A stretch of DNA of 56,793 nucleotides. Origin: Butyrivibrio sp. (GTDB lineage Bacteria; Bacillota; Clostridia; Lachnospirales; Lachnospiraceae). The stretch covers positions 1 to 56,793 of the forward strand of contig SVFZ01000085.1 of NCBI GenBank assembly GCA_015056585.1. The letters run 5' to 3'. Both the position numbers and the translations under genes were made by a program. How positions within the stretch are numbered: the stretch's first letter is position 1; every line of letters begins with the position of its first letter. The notes beneath the pieces are model-generated. The model worked only from the letters and a program-made list of their open reading frames with translations, made no database searches and was not told the DNA's origin. Below, one piece after another: positions 42,982 to 52,488 of this stretch.

Positions 42982-44568
42982 ATGAAAAAGTTTATCAAAG
43001 GAGCGATTCTCTTTTTTACTGTGCTGTTACTTCTGCCTGGAATCAAGACAAAAGCAGCAGATGGTCGGAAAATTGCCAAGGGTGTATTTATCGGGGATAT
43101 TGATGTCTCAGAAATGACTGTTACTGAGGCTCAGAATGCTGTTTCAGATAGGTTTAACAGGATTTCAAACAGTGAGCTTACATTGACAGTTGGCGAAGAT
43201 AAGAGCATTACAGTAAGCGGAGCGGACCTTGGGGTTACGTGGCAGAACCCACAGGTTATCGAACAGGCCTATGCACTTGGACATAAGGGCAACATTATTC
43301 AGAGATACAAGGCACTTAAAGACCTTCAGCATGAGAACTATACCTTTGATATCGAATACGGCTTTAATGATGTTGCGCTGGGCGATATAGTAGAGAATCG
43401 CTGCAGCTCTTTTAACCAGGAGAAGGTAAACTATTCATTAAAGAAGACTTCTGAAGGGTTTACGGTTACTCCCGGTCAGATTGGATACATAATAGATGTT
43501 CCACAGTCCATAGCTGTTATCAAGAATCTGGTTACAAGTGGCTGGAACGGAGATAACACCAGTGTTCAGCTGGTGGTTAAGGAAGACTTCCCTCGAGGCA
43601 GTGAGGAGGAACTTTCAAAAGTAAGGGATGTGCTTGGCACTTATACTACAAGCTACAAGAGCTCAGGCGCATCAAGGAGCGCAAATGTGGCAAACGGGTG
43701 CTCACTTATAAACGGAACAACGCTTTATCCGGGTGATGAGTTTAATGTTCTGGACACCATCACTCCTTTTACCGAGGCAAATGGCTATTTCCCTGCAGGC
43801 TCATATCTTAACGGAATAGTTGTTGAGAGTATCGGAGGAGGAATCTGCCAGGTTTCCACGACACTATATAACGCGGTTCTTTTGGCGGAGCTTGGCGTCA
43901 CAGAGAGACACAATCACTCTATGATCGTAAATTATGTTGAACCTTCTGCTGACGCTGCTATTGCGGAGTCCGGGGGCAAAAATTTCAAGTTTGTAAATAC
44001 TACGGAATCACCTATTTACATTGAAGGATATACTACATCAGACAAACATATCACCTTTACCATCTACGGTGTAGAGACAAGGCCTTCAGACCACAGAGTA
44101 AGCTTTAAGAGTGAGGTTTTGGAGACCACGCCTGCATCTGCTGATGAGTTTGTGACAACAAATTCAGAAGGGATAGGCTATGTTGGTACTCAGTCAGCGC
44201 ATGTTGGCTACAAGGCACAGCTTCGTAAGATTGTTACAGAGGGTGGTGTTGAAGTCAGCAATGAAGTGATCAATTCAAGCACTTACAAGATGGTTCCGAA
44301 GATTGTTACAATCGGTACCGCCGGCGCAGACGGCAATGATATGGCACAGCTTCAGACTGCTATTGCCACAAGGGATGTGGGAACGGTAAAAGCGGTTGCG
44401 GGGGCAATCCTGGCAGCTAAAAAGGCCGCAGGCACTGAGGGAGAAGAAGCGGCAGTCATGGCGGTTCAGGCTGCAGCGGATGCAGCAAATGCACAGCTAT
44501 TGCAGCAACAGCAGCCGGAAGTACCACAGGAAGCAGTAGAAGACCCGGAGACAGTAGCAACCGATTGA
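42982..44568 (+). CDS. Secreted VanW-family protein
   Basis: The 528-residue protein has a signal peptide (cleavage after KTKAA, about residue 22), a peptidoglycan-binding-like domain (about 30-200, starting KGVFIGDIDVSEMTVTEAQN) and the VanW domain (about 215-350). The latter has NVANGCSLINGTTLYPGDEF and YLNGIVVESIGGGICQVSTT, then LYNAVLLAELGV. A G5-like region follows (VTEGGVEVSNEVINSSTYKM), then an Ala-rich low-complexity tail. VanW proteins are associated with the cell wall; their activity is unknown and resistance is not implied. GAGGGAG supports the ATG at 42982. Confidence 0.85.
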   Translation: MKKFIKGAILFFTVLLLLPGIKTKAADGRKIAKGVFIGDIDVSEMTVTEAQNAVSDRFNRISNSELTLTVGEDKSITVSGADLGVTWQNPQVIEQAYALGHKGNIIQRYKALKDLQHENYTFDIEYGFNDVALGDIVENRCSSFNQEKVNYSLKKTSEGFTVTPGQIGYIIDVPQSIAVIKNLVTSGWNGDNTSVQLVVKEDFPRGSEEELSKVRDVLGTYTTSYKSSGASRSANVANGCSLINGTTLYPGDEFNVLDTITPFTEANGYFPAGSYLNGIVVESIGGGICQVSTTLYNAVLLAELGVTERHNHSMIVNYVEPSADAAIAESGGKNFKFVNTTESPIYIEGYTTSDKHITFTIYGVETRPSDHRVSFKSEVLETTPASADEFVTTNSEGIGYVGTQSAHVGYKAQLRKIVTEGGVEVSNEVINSSTYKMVPKIVTIGTAGADGNDMAQLQTAIATRDVGTVKAVAGAILAAKKAAGTEGEEAAVMAVQAAADAANAQLLQQQQPEVPQEAVEDPETVATD

Positions 44569-44601
44569 TCAGATGGTCATGAGGTTTTGTTTGGAGATTT
44601 G

Positions 44602-45585
44602 ATGAGAATTGGCAAGATTACCGAGAACGCATTAAAGAGATCGGTTTTAAAGCAGATAAAAACAGAGTTTAAGAATAAGACAAGCGCAGCTGTAGGGACA
44701 GACTGCGCTTTTTCTGAAAGCAAAAAGACATTTTCCACAACCTGTCCTTTGACAGAAGATGTTTCGGATATAGGATATTATGCCGTGATGAAGGCAGTGA
44801 ACGGGATTGTATCGCAGGGGCTTAAGCCGGATCAGGTCCTTGCGTCTATACTTTTACCGGAAAATGCTGATGAGCGGGTGCTGAAAAAGATTGTGGCAGA
44901 TGCCATAAGTGCTGCTAAGAAGTGCGGTGTTGTATACTCAGGGGGACATACTGAAGTTTCCGGCGCTGTCATAAGACCTGTAGTTACAGCAACCTGCATC
45001 GGAGTGACGAAAGAAGATGACAGGGCAGAAGCTCTTTTGACAGCAAAACCCAAAGCCGGTCAGGAGTTAGTGATAACAAAATGGGTTGCGCTGGAAGGGA
45101 CGGCCATGCTCTCGTCAGAGAAGTTTGAACTTCTGTCGAAGAAGTACCCGGTGCCGTTTATTGATGAGGCGAAAGCTTTTAAAGAATATCTTGATATAGC
45201 TGAGGAAATGGATATTGCCATAAAAGCCGGAATAAGCGGATGCCATGACCTTTCAAACGGAGGAGTCTTTGCGGGACTTTGGGAGTTTGCGAGCAGAGCA
45301 GGGCTGGGGCTTAGGGTTGACCTTAAGAAGATTCCTATAAGGCAGGAGAGCGTGGAAATCTGCGAGTTTTTTGAGATAAATCCTTATCAGCTCTTATCAG
45401 GTGGGGCGCTTATTCTTTCTACCGACAATGGAGAAAGGCTTGTTTCTGCCCTGGAAGCAGCCGGAATTCCTGCGGCTATTGTGGGGACTTTGGAGGAAGG
45501 GAAGGACCGCCTTATCATAAACTCGGATGAGACCAGGTTTTTGGAGCTTCCACAGGCAGATGAGATTCACAAGATTTTGGGTTGA
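44602..45585 (+). CDS. PurM/HypE-fold AIR-synthase-related protein
   Basis: The 327-residue protein has the two-domain PurM fold: an N-terminal ATP-binding half (AVGTDCAFSES, then YYAVMKAVNGIVSQGLKPDQ) and a C-terminal half with GISGCHDLSNGGVFAGLWEF and PYQLLSGGALIL. The family includes HypE, SelD, ThiL and PurM, but no hyp, sel or pur genes are nearby and the protein matches none exactly. GGAG six bases before the ATG at 44602 fixes the start. The substrate is unknown. Confidence 0.7.
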   Translation: MRIGKITENALKRSVLKQIKTEFKNKTSAAVGTDCAFSESKKTFSTTCPLTEDVSDIGYYAVMKAVNGIVSQGLKPDQVLASILLPENADERVLKKIVADAISAAKKCGVVYSGGHTEVSGAVIRPVVTATCIGVTKEDDRAEALLTAKPKAGQELVITKWVALEGTAMLSSEKFELLSKKYPVPFIDEAKAFKEYLDIAEEMDIAIKAGISGCHDLSNGGVFAGLWEFASRAGLGLRVDLKKIPIRQESVEICEFFEINPYQLLSGGALILSTDNGERLVSALEAAGIPAAIVGTLEEGKDRLIINSDETRFLELPQADEIHKILG

Positions 45586-45681
45586 AGATAAAATGCAGAT
45601 TTCTGAATAAGAAAAATGGTACAAGAAGTACATATTTGTAGTATTATAGAAAACAATAAATAAAGGCGGAGGGAGAATTGA

Positions 45682-46170
45682 ATGGGAACCAGAGAAGAAA
45701 TACTCAATATAATTGAGAAAAACAGCCGCATAGATGTGCATGAACTCAGTGTACTTCTTGGGGCTGAGGAGATAGTTGTGGCCAATGAGCTTAAGGCTTT
45801 GGAGGATGAAGGCGTGATCTGTGGATATCACACAATGGTTGACTGGTCCAAGACAAGCCTTGATAAGGTTAATGCTCTTATTGAAGTTAAGGTAACTCCT
45901 ACCAGAGGCCAGGGCTTTGACAATATTGCAGAGCGAATCTACAAGTACCCTGAGGTTACAAGCGTATACCTTATGAGTGGCGGTTTTGACCTGATGGTAA
46001 TAATTGAGGGTAAATCTCTTCAGGAAGTTGCAGGCTTTGTAAACAATAAACTGGCAACACTGGATACCGTTCTTAGTACGGCTACTCATTTTATTCTCAA
46101 GAAATACAAGGATCATGGAACAATCCTGACAAAAAGATATGAAGATACAAGGGAGATAGTGTCACCATGA
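45682..46170 (+). CDS. Lrp/AsnC-family transcriptional regulator
   Basis: The 162-residue protein has an N-terminal winged HTH (about 5-60: ILNIIEKNSRIDVHELSVLL, then LKALEDEGVICGYHTMVDW) and a C-terminal RAM ligand-binding domain (about 65-150: ALIEVKVTPTRGQGFDNIAE, then VTSVYLMSGGFDLMV). Such regulators sense amino acids and form oligomers. GGAGGGAG precedes the ATG. Its stop overlaps the start of the aminotransferase gene (ATGA), so it probably controls this operon. Confidence 0.9.
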   Translation: MGTREEILNIIEKNSRIDVHELSVLLGAEEIVVANELKALEDEGVICGYHTMVDWSKTSLDKVNALIEVKVTPTRGQGFDNIAERIYKYPEVTSVYLMSGGFDLMVIIEGKSLQEVAGFVNNKLATLDTVLSTATHFILKKYKDHGTILTKRYEDTREIVSP

Positions 46171-47324
46171 GAAATCCTATCGGTAGTAAAGTTGTAGACA
46201 TAAAGCCATCGGGAATCAGAAAGTTCTTTGATATTGTTCACGAGACAGAGGGCGCTATTTCCCTCGGTGTTGGCGAGCCTGATTTTGATACCCCATGGCA
46301 TATAAGGGATGAGGGTATTTACTCTCTTGAAAAGGGCAGGACTTTCTATACTTCCAATTCCGGTCTGGTAGAACTGAGAAAAGAGATTGCTGCTTACATG
46401 AAGAGAACGCAGGGAATTGACTATGATCCCCTGAGTGAGATTTTTGTTACAGTCGGTGGTTCTGAAGCTATAGACCTTGCTTTCAGAGCAATGATCGATG
46501 AGGGGGATGAGGTTCTGATCCCTCAGCCCAGCTATGTTTCCTATGAACCATGCGCTATTCTGGCTGATGCAAAGCCTGTGATTATTGAGCTCAAAGAGGA
46601 AAATGAATTCAGGCTTACTGCTGAGGAAGTTCTGGAGAAGGTTACGGACAAGACCAAGATACTGGTGCTTCCTTTCCCCAATAATCCAACCGGTGCCATC
46701 ATGGAGAAAGAGGACCTTGAGGCGATAGCCAAGGTTGTGATAGAAAAGGATCTTTACGTCCTTTCCGATGAGATTTACGGTGAGCTTTCCTACAAGAACA
46801 AGCATGTTTCTATTGCTTCTCTTCCGGGAATGAAGGAGAGAACAATTCTCATAAACGGTTTTTCAAAGGCTTATGCCATGACCGGATGGAGACTTGGTTA
46901 TGCCTGCGGACCGGAAATTATCATGAAGCAGATGGTCAAAATCCACCAGTTTGCAATAATGTGTGCCCCGACCACCAGCCAGTATGCTGCTGTTGAGGCA
47001 CTTAAAAACGGTGATGATGATATAAAGGTTATGCGCGAAGAATACAATCACAGAAGGCGCTACCTCTTAAATGAGTTTAAAAAGCTGGGACTTCCATGCT
47101 TTGAGCCCTATGGTGCATTCTATGTTTTTCCATGTATAAAGAAATTTGGAATGAGCAGTGATGACTTCTGTACCCGCCTTCTGAAAGAAGAAAAGCTTGC
47201 AGTTGTTCCGGGAAATGCTTTCGGAGACAGCGGAGAAGGTTACATCCGAATCTCCTATGCATATTCTATGGAAAACCTCAAGACTGCCATGGAGAGATTC
47301 GAACACTTCATATCAAAGCTTTAA
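46167..47324 (+). CDS. Class I/II aminotransferase
   Basis: The 385-residue fold-type I PLP enzyme has ISLGVGEPDFDTPWHIRDEG, LPFPNNPTGAIM, VLSDEIYGELSY with the PLP-binding Asp/Tyr, INGFSKAYAMTGWRLGYACG with the Schiff-base Lys, and GYIRISYAYSMENL with the carboxylate-binding Arg. It resembles aspartate/aromatic aminotransferases of clostridia that are co-transcribed with an Lrp regulator. The amino donor cannot be fixed from sequence. It ends before a bidirectional terminator. Confidence 0.9.
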   Translation: MRNPIGSKVVDIKPSGIRKFFDIVHETEGAISLGVGEPDFDTPWHIRDEGIYSLEKGRTFYTSNSGLVELRKEIAAYMKRTQGIDYDPLSEIFVTVGGSEAIDLAFRAMIDEGDEVLIPQPSYVSYEPCAILADAKPVIIELKEENEFRLTAEEVLEKVTDKTKILVLPFPNNPTGAIMEKEDLEAIAKVVIEKDLYVLSDEIYGELSYKNKHVSIASLPGMKERTILINGFSKAYAMTGWRLGYACGPEIIMKQMVKIHQFAIMCAPTTSQYAAVEALKNGDDDIKVMREEYNHRRRYLLNEFKKLGLPCFEPYGAFYVFPCIKKFGMSSDDFCTRLLKEEKLAVVPGNAFGDSGEGYIRISYAYSMENLKTAMERFEHFISKL

Positions 47325-47406
47325 TGTCGGTGTTTCAAGGCAAGAGAAAATATATTAGTCTGCGAATCATTCGCACGAGCGTTGAATTTTATGAAAACAA
47401 AAAATG

Positions 47407-47468
47407 AGAAAGATTTCTGTTTATGGTTTACCAAATTTTAAACCATAGAAATCTTTCTCTAATTTTTT
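47407..47468. terminator. Bidirectional terminator between aminotransferase and YhaM genes
   Basis: AGAAAGATTTC and TATGGTTT pair with AAACCATA and GAAATCTTTCT. TTTTTT follows on the plus strand and a similar T run on the minus strand. The rest of 47325-47532 holds no gene. Confidence 0.8.
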
Positions 47469-47532
47469 GTTTCATAAATTCAAGCGAGGAGAAGTGAGCA
47501 GATTAATATATTTCTCGGCCTTGAACAATCAC

Positions 47533-48477
47533 CTACTCGACCTTAGTCTGATATATGTTGGTTTCGAAGAATTTGTTGTAGCCCTGCCAGCCCGGTTCCT
47601 GAACATTGTCAAGAAGTTCTGTGAAGGTTTCCATTTTGGCATCGGTGTTGTCAGCCAGATTCAAGGCTACAGCTTCCATTATTGAAGGCTTTTTTGGGGA
47701 TCCGTACTCGAATTCGCCGTGGTGTGCAAGAATACAGTGCTGAAGCTGCTGCTTTAAAAGATCCGGGAAACCGGGTATGAGAGCAGCCTTTACGCCCACC
47801 ATTTCTGCACCCATAACAATATGACCGATGAACTGCCCCTCATCTGTGTAATCATTTACCGGAAAGAGGCTAAGTTCTCTGGTCTTAGCGATATCATGCA
47901 AAATAGCTGCAGTAAGGAGCAGATCCCTGTTAAGCTTTGGATAAGATGTGCAGTAGTAGTCACAGAGCTTGGTTACGCTAAGTGTGTGCTCCAAAAGTCC
48001 ACCGATAAAGCCATGGTGTACGGTCTTTGCTGCACTGGATTTCTTAAATGCTGTGATGAGCTTCTCATCTTTTATAAAGAACTCCTCCAAAAGCTGCTTG
48101 AGATAAGGATTTTTGATGCCGGCTATAATGGAAAGAAGCTCTTTAAACATTTCGTCAATGTTCTTGGAGGATACCGGAAGATAAAGAGCCGGGTCATATT
48201 CACCTTCGTGGCATTTTCTGGCTCTTTTGACATTAATCTGAAGTGCTCCGTTGAAGCTTGTAACTTCTCCAAAGACGTCTATGTAGTCGGTGTCATCAAA
48301 TTCATCTATACCGTCACTGTAGGGCTCCCAAACCTTGGCATCAACTGTGCCGGTCTTGTCCTGGAGCGTAACTGAGAAATATTCCTTGCCGTTTTTGGTG
48401 GTTGCGATGAGCTTGTGCTTGCACATATAGATATCCGCAACTCTGTCGCCGGCCTTCATGTCCTTAATAAACTTCAT
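47533..48477 (-). CDS. yhaM: YhaM-like 3'-5' exoribonuclease (OB fold plus HD domain)
   Basis: The 314-residue protein has an N-terminal OB-fold nucleic-acid-binding domain (about 10-90: FSVTLQDKTGTVDAKVWEPY, VFGEVTSFNGALQINV). An HD phosphohydrolase domain follows (about 155-290: HHGFIGGLLEHTLSV, LLTAAILHDIAKTRELSLF, HCILAHHGEFEYGSP). That combination is YhaM, an exoribonuclease that trims RNA 3' ends. GAGG lies seven bases before the ATG. Confidence 0.9.
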   Translation of the reverse strand: MKFIKDMKAGDRVADIYMCKHKLIATTKNGKEYFSVTLQDKTGTVDAKVWEPYSDGIDEFDDTDYIDVFGEVTSFNGALQINVKRARKCHEGEYDPALYLPVSSKNIDEMFKELLSIIAGIKNPYLKQLLEEFFIKDEKLITAFKKSSAAKTVHHGFIGGLLEHTLSVTKLCDYYCTSYPKLNRDLLLTAAILHDIAKTRELSLFPVNDYTDEGQFIGHIVMGAEMVGVKAALIPGFPDLLKQQLQHCILAHHGEFEYGSPKKPSIMEAVALNLADNTDAKMETFTELLDNVQEPGWQGYNKFFETNIYQTKVE

Positions 48478-48536
48478 TAAAAAACCTCATTTCTAAAATA
48501 CTTTTTCCATACAATATGATCTAAAATACCAAAGGC

Positions 48537-49886
48537 TTACTCTGTTGATGAACCTGACAGTGTAACCTCGATCTCCATATCAATATAGTCAGTAGGCGCC
48601 TGCCTTCTAACAGTAACTGTTATTATATCATCCGGTGAAAATTGAGCAAGTCTGTTTATCAGCTGCTCGTAGGTGAGGATCTCGTCGCTGCCGATGGCCT
48701 TGATGATGTCACCACTCTGGATGCCGGCTCTCATGGCAGGAGATCCCATCTCTGTCTTTATGACATAGGCACCGGCAGGGATGTTCTGGCTCTGCTGAAC
48801 TTCCGTAGGCACGGAAGAACCGTGTATTCCGAGATATGCTCTCTCTTTTCCGTTGGAAAGATTCTCAATAAGGGCTTTTAGCTCGGTGATTCCAATGGCG
48901 CAAATGTTATCGGAAAGATCTTGTGGACGATGAGCCATATCAATTATTCCAATGACCTGACCACGTAAATTTATGATGGCTCCGCTGCCGTAGGAACTTC
49001 CGTTTATATCCGTAGTTATAAGCTTGTAGGCGGTATCCACCAGATCAAGAGTAGTTTTTTCGCTGGTTACAATGCCGTAAGAAATCGATCCCTGGATTCC
49101 TATGGGATTTCCTATCGCGATGACGGGAAGACCTGTGAAGCTGCTGGTGTTGGAACTTCCAAGAACTGCGGTAGCAATCTTCGAACGTGTTTCAGCAGTC
49201 ATGTTGCTTTTCCTTACTGTAAGAACGCATAATCCCGTAACGCTGTCGCTGAGCTTAATTTCTGCCTCAGCACTTTTGTTGTCGCAGAAAGTGACGTTGA
49301 TCGACTCTGCATCAGAAACAACATCCGCATGAACAAGAATATAGTAATAGTTGCCGCTGTCGGCAACGATAAGGCCTGAGGTGGATCCGCTGCTCTCAAA
49401 AGAAGAATTGAACCAGTTTGCGTCATTGGTGATGGAAGTGACCTGAACGATGCTGCGACTGGCTTCATCGGCCACTGATTTAAGGGAAGCCATCATCTTA
49501 CTGTAATCCGCAGAGCTAAAAGCGTAGGCGGCAATTGCCTGGTCAATCTGGTCTTTTTGACTTTCTTCAAGGCTCATGGCCTCAACAGCTGCGATTTCAC
49601 TATCGTCAGCGAACATTTCTTCCGGAGTCAGCTCATCGCTGGCTGATTCTTCGGGAAAAGAAACTGTTTCAGGCTCTTTTTCCGGATAGAGCTTGTCACT
49701 AAAGACCGGCTGAAGGAAAAGGAAGGTAAAGCAGGCGACAATTCCGAAGATAACAGCCAGAGATATTGTGATGACTGTCCTCATAAGGAGTTTCTTACGA
49801 TTTATTGGGCGTTGCTTTATCTTTTCGCTGATAAATGCTGTATTGGCCAGTTTCTCTCTATTATTTTCATCCTGATTTTGTGGCAT
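48537..49886 (-). CDS. HtrA/DegP-like PDZ protein lacking the catalytic triad
   Basis: The 449-residue protein has a cytoplasmic N-terminus and one transmembrane helix (about 34-56), then an acidic linker, a trypsin-like domain (about 150-350) and a PDZ domain (about 355-445: AYVIKTEMGSPAMRAGIQSG then DIIKAIG). Aligned to DegP, the NNHVV box reads VHADVV (His to Asp), TDLAVL reads TGLCVL (Asp to Gly) and GNSGGP reads SSYGSGA (Ser to Gly). The fold markers VIAIGNPIGIQGSISYGIVT remain. It is probably a non-proteolytic envelope scaffold or sensor. AGGGGAAAT precedes the ATG. Confidence 0.8.
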   Translation of the reverse strand: MPQNQDENNREKLANTAFISEKIKQRPINRKKLLMRTVITISLAVIFGIVACFTFLFLQPVFSDKLYPEKEPETVSFPEESASDELTPEEMFADDSEIAAVEAMSLEESQKDQIDQAIAAYAFSSADYSKMMASLKSVADEASRSIVQVTSITNDANWFNSSFESSGSTSGLIVADSGNYYYILVHADVVSDAESINVTFCDNKSAEAEIKLSDSVTGLCVLTVRKSNMTAETRSKIATAVLGSSNTSSFTGLPVIAIGNPIGIQGSISYGIVTSEKTTLDLVDTAYKLITTDINGSSYGSGAIINLRGQVIGIIDMAHRPQDLSDNICAIGITELKALIENLSNGKERAYLGIHGSSVPTEVQQSQNIPAGAYVIKTEMGSPAMRAGIQSGDIIKAIGSDEILTYEQLINRLAQFSPDDIITVTVRRQAPTDYIDMEIEVTLSGSSTE

Positions 49887-50031
49887 GATATTTCCCCTTG
49901 AAAAAATGTTTTTTCTTCAACAATACCTGATTAATTATATAGACTTTTTTTGAGGAATACTAGCCACAAGGTGCGTTTAGATGATATCATGTAGTTTGGA
50001 ATATTGTGAGATGATAAGGAAAAATTCGGAA

Positions 50032-52425
50032 ATGAACGCAAAAGCATTACACGTACTTGAGTACGATAAAATAATAGAAAAGCTTACCGACCATGCATCA
50101 TCAGAGCCCGGAAGAAAGATGTGCAGGGAACTTGTGCCATCATCGGACATTAAGGAAATCAGGGCAAATCTGGCAAAGACCCAGGATGGTATATCCAGAA
50201 TATTCAGGAAAGGCTCGATTTCTTTTGGCGATAACAGAGATTTTACAGGGGCTTTAAAGGCACTCAAGATAGGAAGCGCACTGGACATGCTTACGCTTCT
50301 TAGGATCGCAGCATTTCTTGACAATGTAAACAGGGTTAAAGCCTATGGCAGAAGCCAGAGAGAAGACGAAGAGGCAGATTCTTTGTCTGAGAGTTTTAGC
50401 ATGCTTGAACCACTGACATTCGTGTCAAATGAGATCAGGCGTTGCATCATATCAGAGGATGAAGTGAGTTCAGATGCCAGCCCTGCTCTCAAGCACATAA
50501 GACGCAGCATTATGCTGACCAATGACAGGATTCATGAGCAACTGCAGAGACTTTTGAACGGATCCATGAGAACTTACCTTCAGGATGCGGTAGTTACCAT
50601 GCGTGATGACAGATACTGTGTGCCGGTAAGAGCTGAATATAAAGGGCAGATAAGCGGTATTGTCCATGACCAGTCATCATCCGGATCAACACTTTTCATT
50701 GAGCCTTCCGCAGTTGTGGAACTCAACAACAAGTTAAAAGAGCTGGCGCTTCAGGAAAATGCAGAGATTGAAAAGATCCTGCTTGAACTCAGCCTTCAGG
50801 TTGCTGAGCATGTGGATGCTATCAGATATAACTGTGACATCATGACTGACCTTGATTTTGTTTTTGCAAAGGCATCCTACGCTCTTGAACTAAATGCGAT
50901 AACACCTGTATTTAACGACCAGCACGCCTTTGACATTAAGAAGGGAAGACATCCTCTTATCGACAAGAATAAGGTTGTTCCCATTGATGTACATGCAGGC
51001 CGCGAGTTTGACATGCTCATAATTACAGGCCCCAATACCGGTGGTAAGACAGTTACGCTTAAGACGGTAGGTCTTTTGACTCTGATGGGACAGGCAGGGC
51101 TTGCGATACCGGCCGGGGACAGGTCAGAGCTTTCGGTGTTCAATGAGGTTTATGCGGATATTGGAGATGAGCAGAGCATTGAGCAGTCTCTTTCAACCTT
51201 CTCGTCTCACATGACAAATACAGTAGCTATTTTGGAGAATGCTGACGAGAATTCGCTCTGTCTTTTTGATGAGCTGGGAGCAGGAACGGATCCAACAGAG
51301 GGAGCGGCTCTGGCCATAGCTATTTTAAATGACCTCCACAAGAGGAAGATCAGGACGCTGGCTACAACTCACTACAGTGAGCTTAAGGTTTATGCCCTTA
51401 ATACACCGGGCATTCAGAATGCAAGCTGCGAGTTTGATGTGGAATCACTAAGGCCAACCTACAAGCTTCTCATCGGCATTCCCGGAAAAAGTAATGCTTT
51501 TGCAATTTCTTCAAAGCTTGGACTTTCCGGGGACATAATTGAGGCGGCCAAGGAGCAGATCGGTACAGAAGATAAAAAGTTTGAGGATCTTTTAGCGGAT
51601 CTGGAGCGCAACAGAAAGACAATTGAGAGCGAGAGGCTTGAGATTGAAGCCTATAAGAAAGAGGTTGAGGACTTAAAGCGCCAGTTGGAGCAGAAGACCG
51701 ACAAGATCGACAGGCAGAAGGAAGATATATTAAGGCAGGCCAACGAGGAGGCAAGGAATATCCTTCAGGAGGCAAAAGACCTGGCGGATGAAACCATTAG
51801 AACTTTCAGAAAAGCCGGACCAAACGCCTCGATCCAGGATCTTGAGAGGGCAAGGACAAACGTCGGGCAGAAGGTTTCAGAAAAGAACAAGGCAATGACC
51901 AGAAAGCAGGATAATGCAAAGCCTACGCATCCTGTGCTAAAGGAATCACAGCTTAAGCTCGGTGAGAGTGTAAAGATCGTTTCCATGGGACTTAAGGGAA
52001 CCATCAGTTCCAAGCCGGATAAGGATGGTAATTTATACGTTCAGTGCGGAATTATGCGTACCAAGGCAAATATCAGGGACCTTGTCATTGTTTCAGATGA
52101 TGATGCCAAGACTGCCATGAAGAAGTTCTATGGCAGGAATACCGGCAGTAACAAGATGGATCTTTCAAGGGCAGCCAGCATACGAACTGAAATAAATCTC
52201 ATCGGCAAAAACAGTGATGACGCGATTTCAGCTTTGGACAAGTATCTGGACGATGCCTATATGTCGCATCTTAACAATGTCAGAGTAGTTCACGGAAAGG
52301 GCGCCGGAATCTTAAGGCAGGCTGTGCATCAGTATTTAAAAGGCGTTCCTTATGTCAAATCCTTTAAGCTGGGTGAGTTCGGAGAGGGCGACGCAGGCGT
52401 GACAATAGTTACTTTCATTAAGTAA
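50032..52425 (+). CDS. mutS2: MutS2 endonuclease/ATPase
   Basis: The 797-residue protein starts MNAKALHVLEYDKIIEKLTD, as MutS2 usually does. The core includes RDDRYCVPVRAEYKGQISGI, the Walker A GPNTGGKTVTLKTVG, the Walker B LFDELGAGTDPTEGAALA, and TTHYSELK. A long coiled coil (about 500-600) precedes the C-terminal Smr nuclease domain (LIGKNSDDAISALDKYLDDA and VHGKGAGILRQAVHQYL). MutS2 acts on branched DNA or collided ribosomes, not in mismatch repair. ATG at 50032 is chosen over in-frame ATGs at 49981 and 50011 by family length. Confidence 0.95.
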   Translation: MNAKALHVLEYDKIIEKLTDHASSEPGRKMCRELVPSSDIKEIRANLAKTQDGISRIFRKGSISFGDNRDFTGALKALKIGSALDMLTLLRIAAFLDNVNRVKAYGRSQREDEEADSLSESFSMLEPLTFVSNEIRRCIISEDEVSSDASPALKHIRRSIMLTNDRIHEQLQRLLNGSMRTYLQDAVVTMRDDRYCVPVRAEYKGQISGIVHDQSSSGSTLFIEPSAVVELNNKLKELALQENAEIEKILLELSLQVAEHVDAIRYNCDIMTDLDFVFAKASYALELNAITPVFNDQHAFDIKKGRHPLIDKNKVVPIDVHAGREFDMLIITGPNTGGKTVTLKTVGLLTLMGQAGLAIPAGDRSELSVFNEVYADIGDEQSIEQSLSTFSSHMTNTVAILENADENSLCLFDELGAGTDPTEGAALAIAILNDLHKRKIRTLATTHYSELKVYALNTPGIQNASCEFDVESLRPTYKLLIGIPGKSNAFAISSKLGLSGDIIEAAKEQIGTEDKKFEDLLADLERNRKTIESERLEIEAYKKEVEDLKRQLEQKTDKIDRQKEDILRQANEEARNILQEAKDLADETIRTFRKAGPNASIQDLERARTNVGQKVSEKNKAMTRKQDNAKPTHPVLKESQLKLGESVKIVSMGLKGTISSKPDKDGNLYVQCGIMRTKANIRDLVIVSDDDAKTAMKKFYGRNTGSNKMDLSRAASIRTEINLIGKNSDDAISALDKYLDDAYMSHLNNVRVVHGKGAGILRQAVHQYLKGVPYVKSFKLGEFGEGDAGVTIVTFIK

Positions 52426-52488
52426 ATATTGAATTGGGTATGAAAAATTTATAGTTTCAGCCGCAAAGAACGGTTGAAAGGGGGATAC

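Noticed and set aside
42982..44568. VanW as evidence of vancomycin resistance
   Set aside because: No vanH/A/X or regulator genes are nearby, and VanW-family proteins are widespread without any role in resistance.
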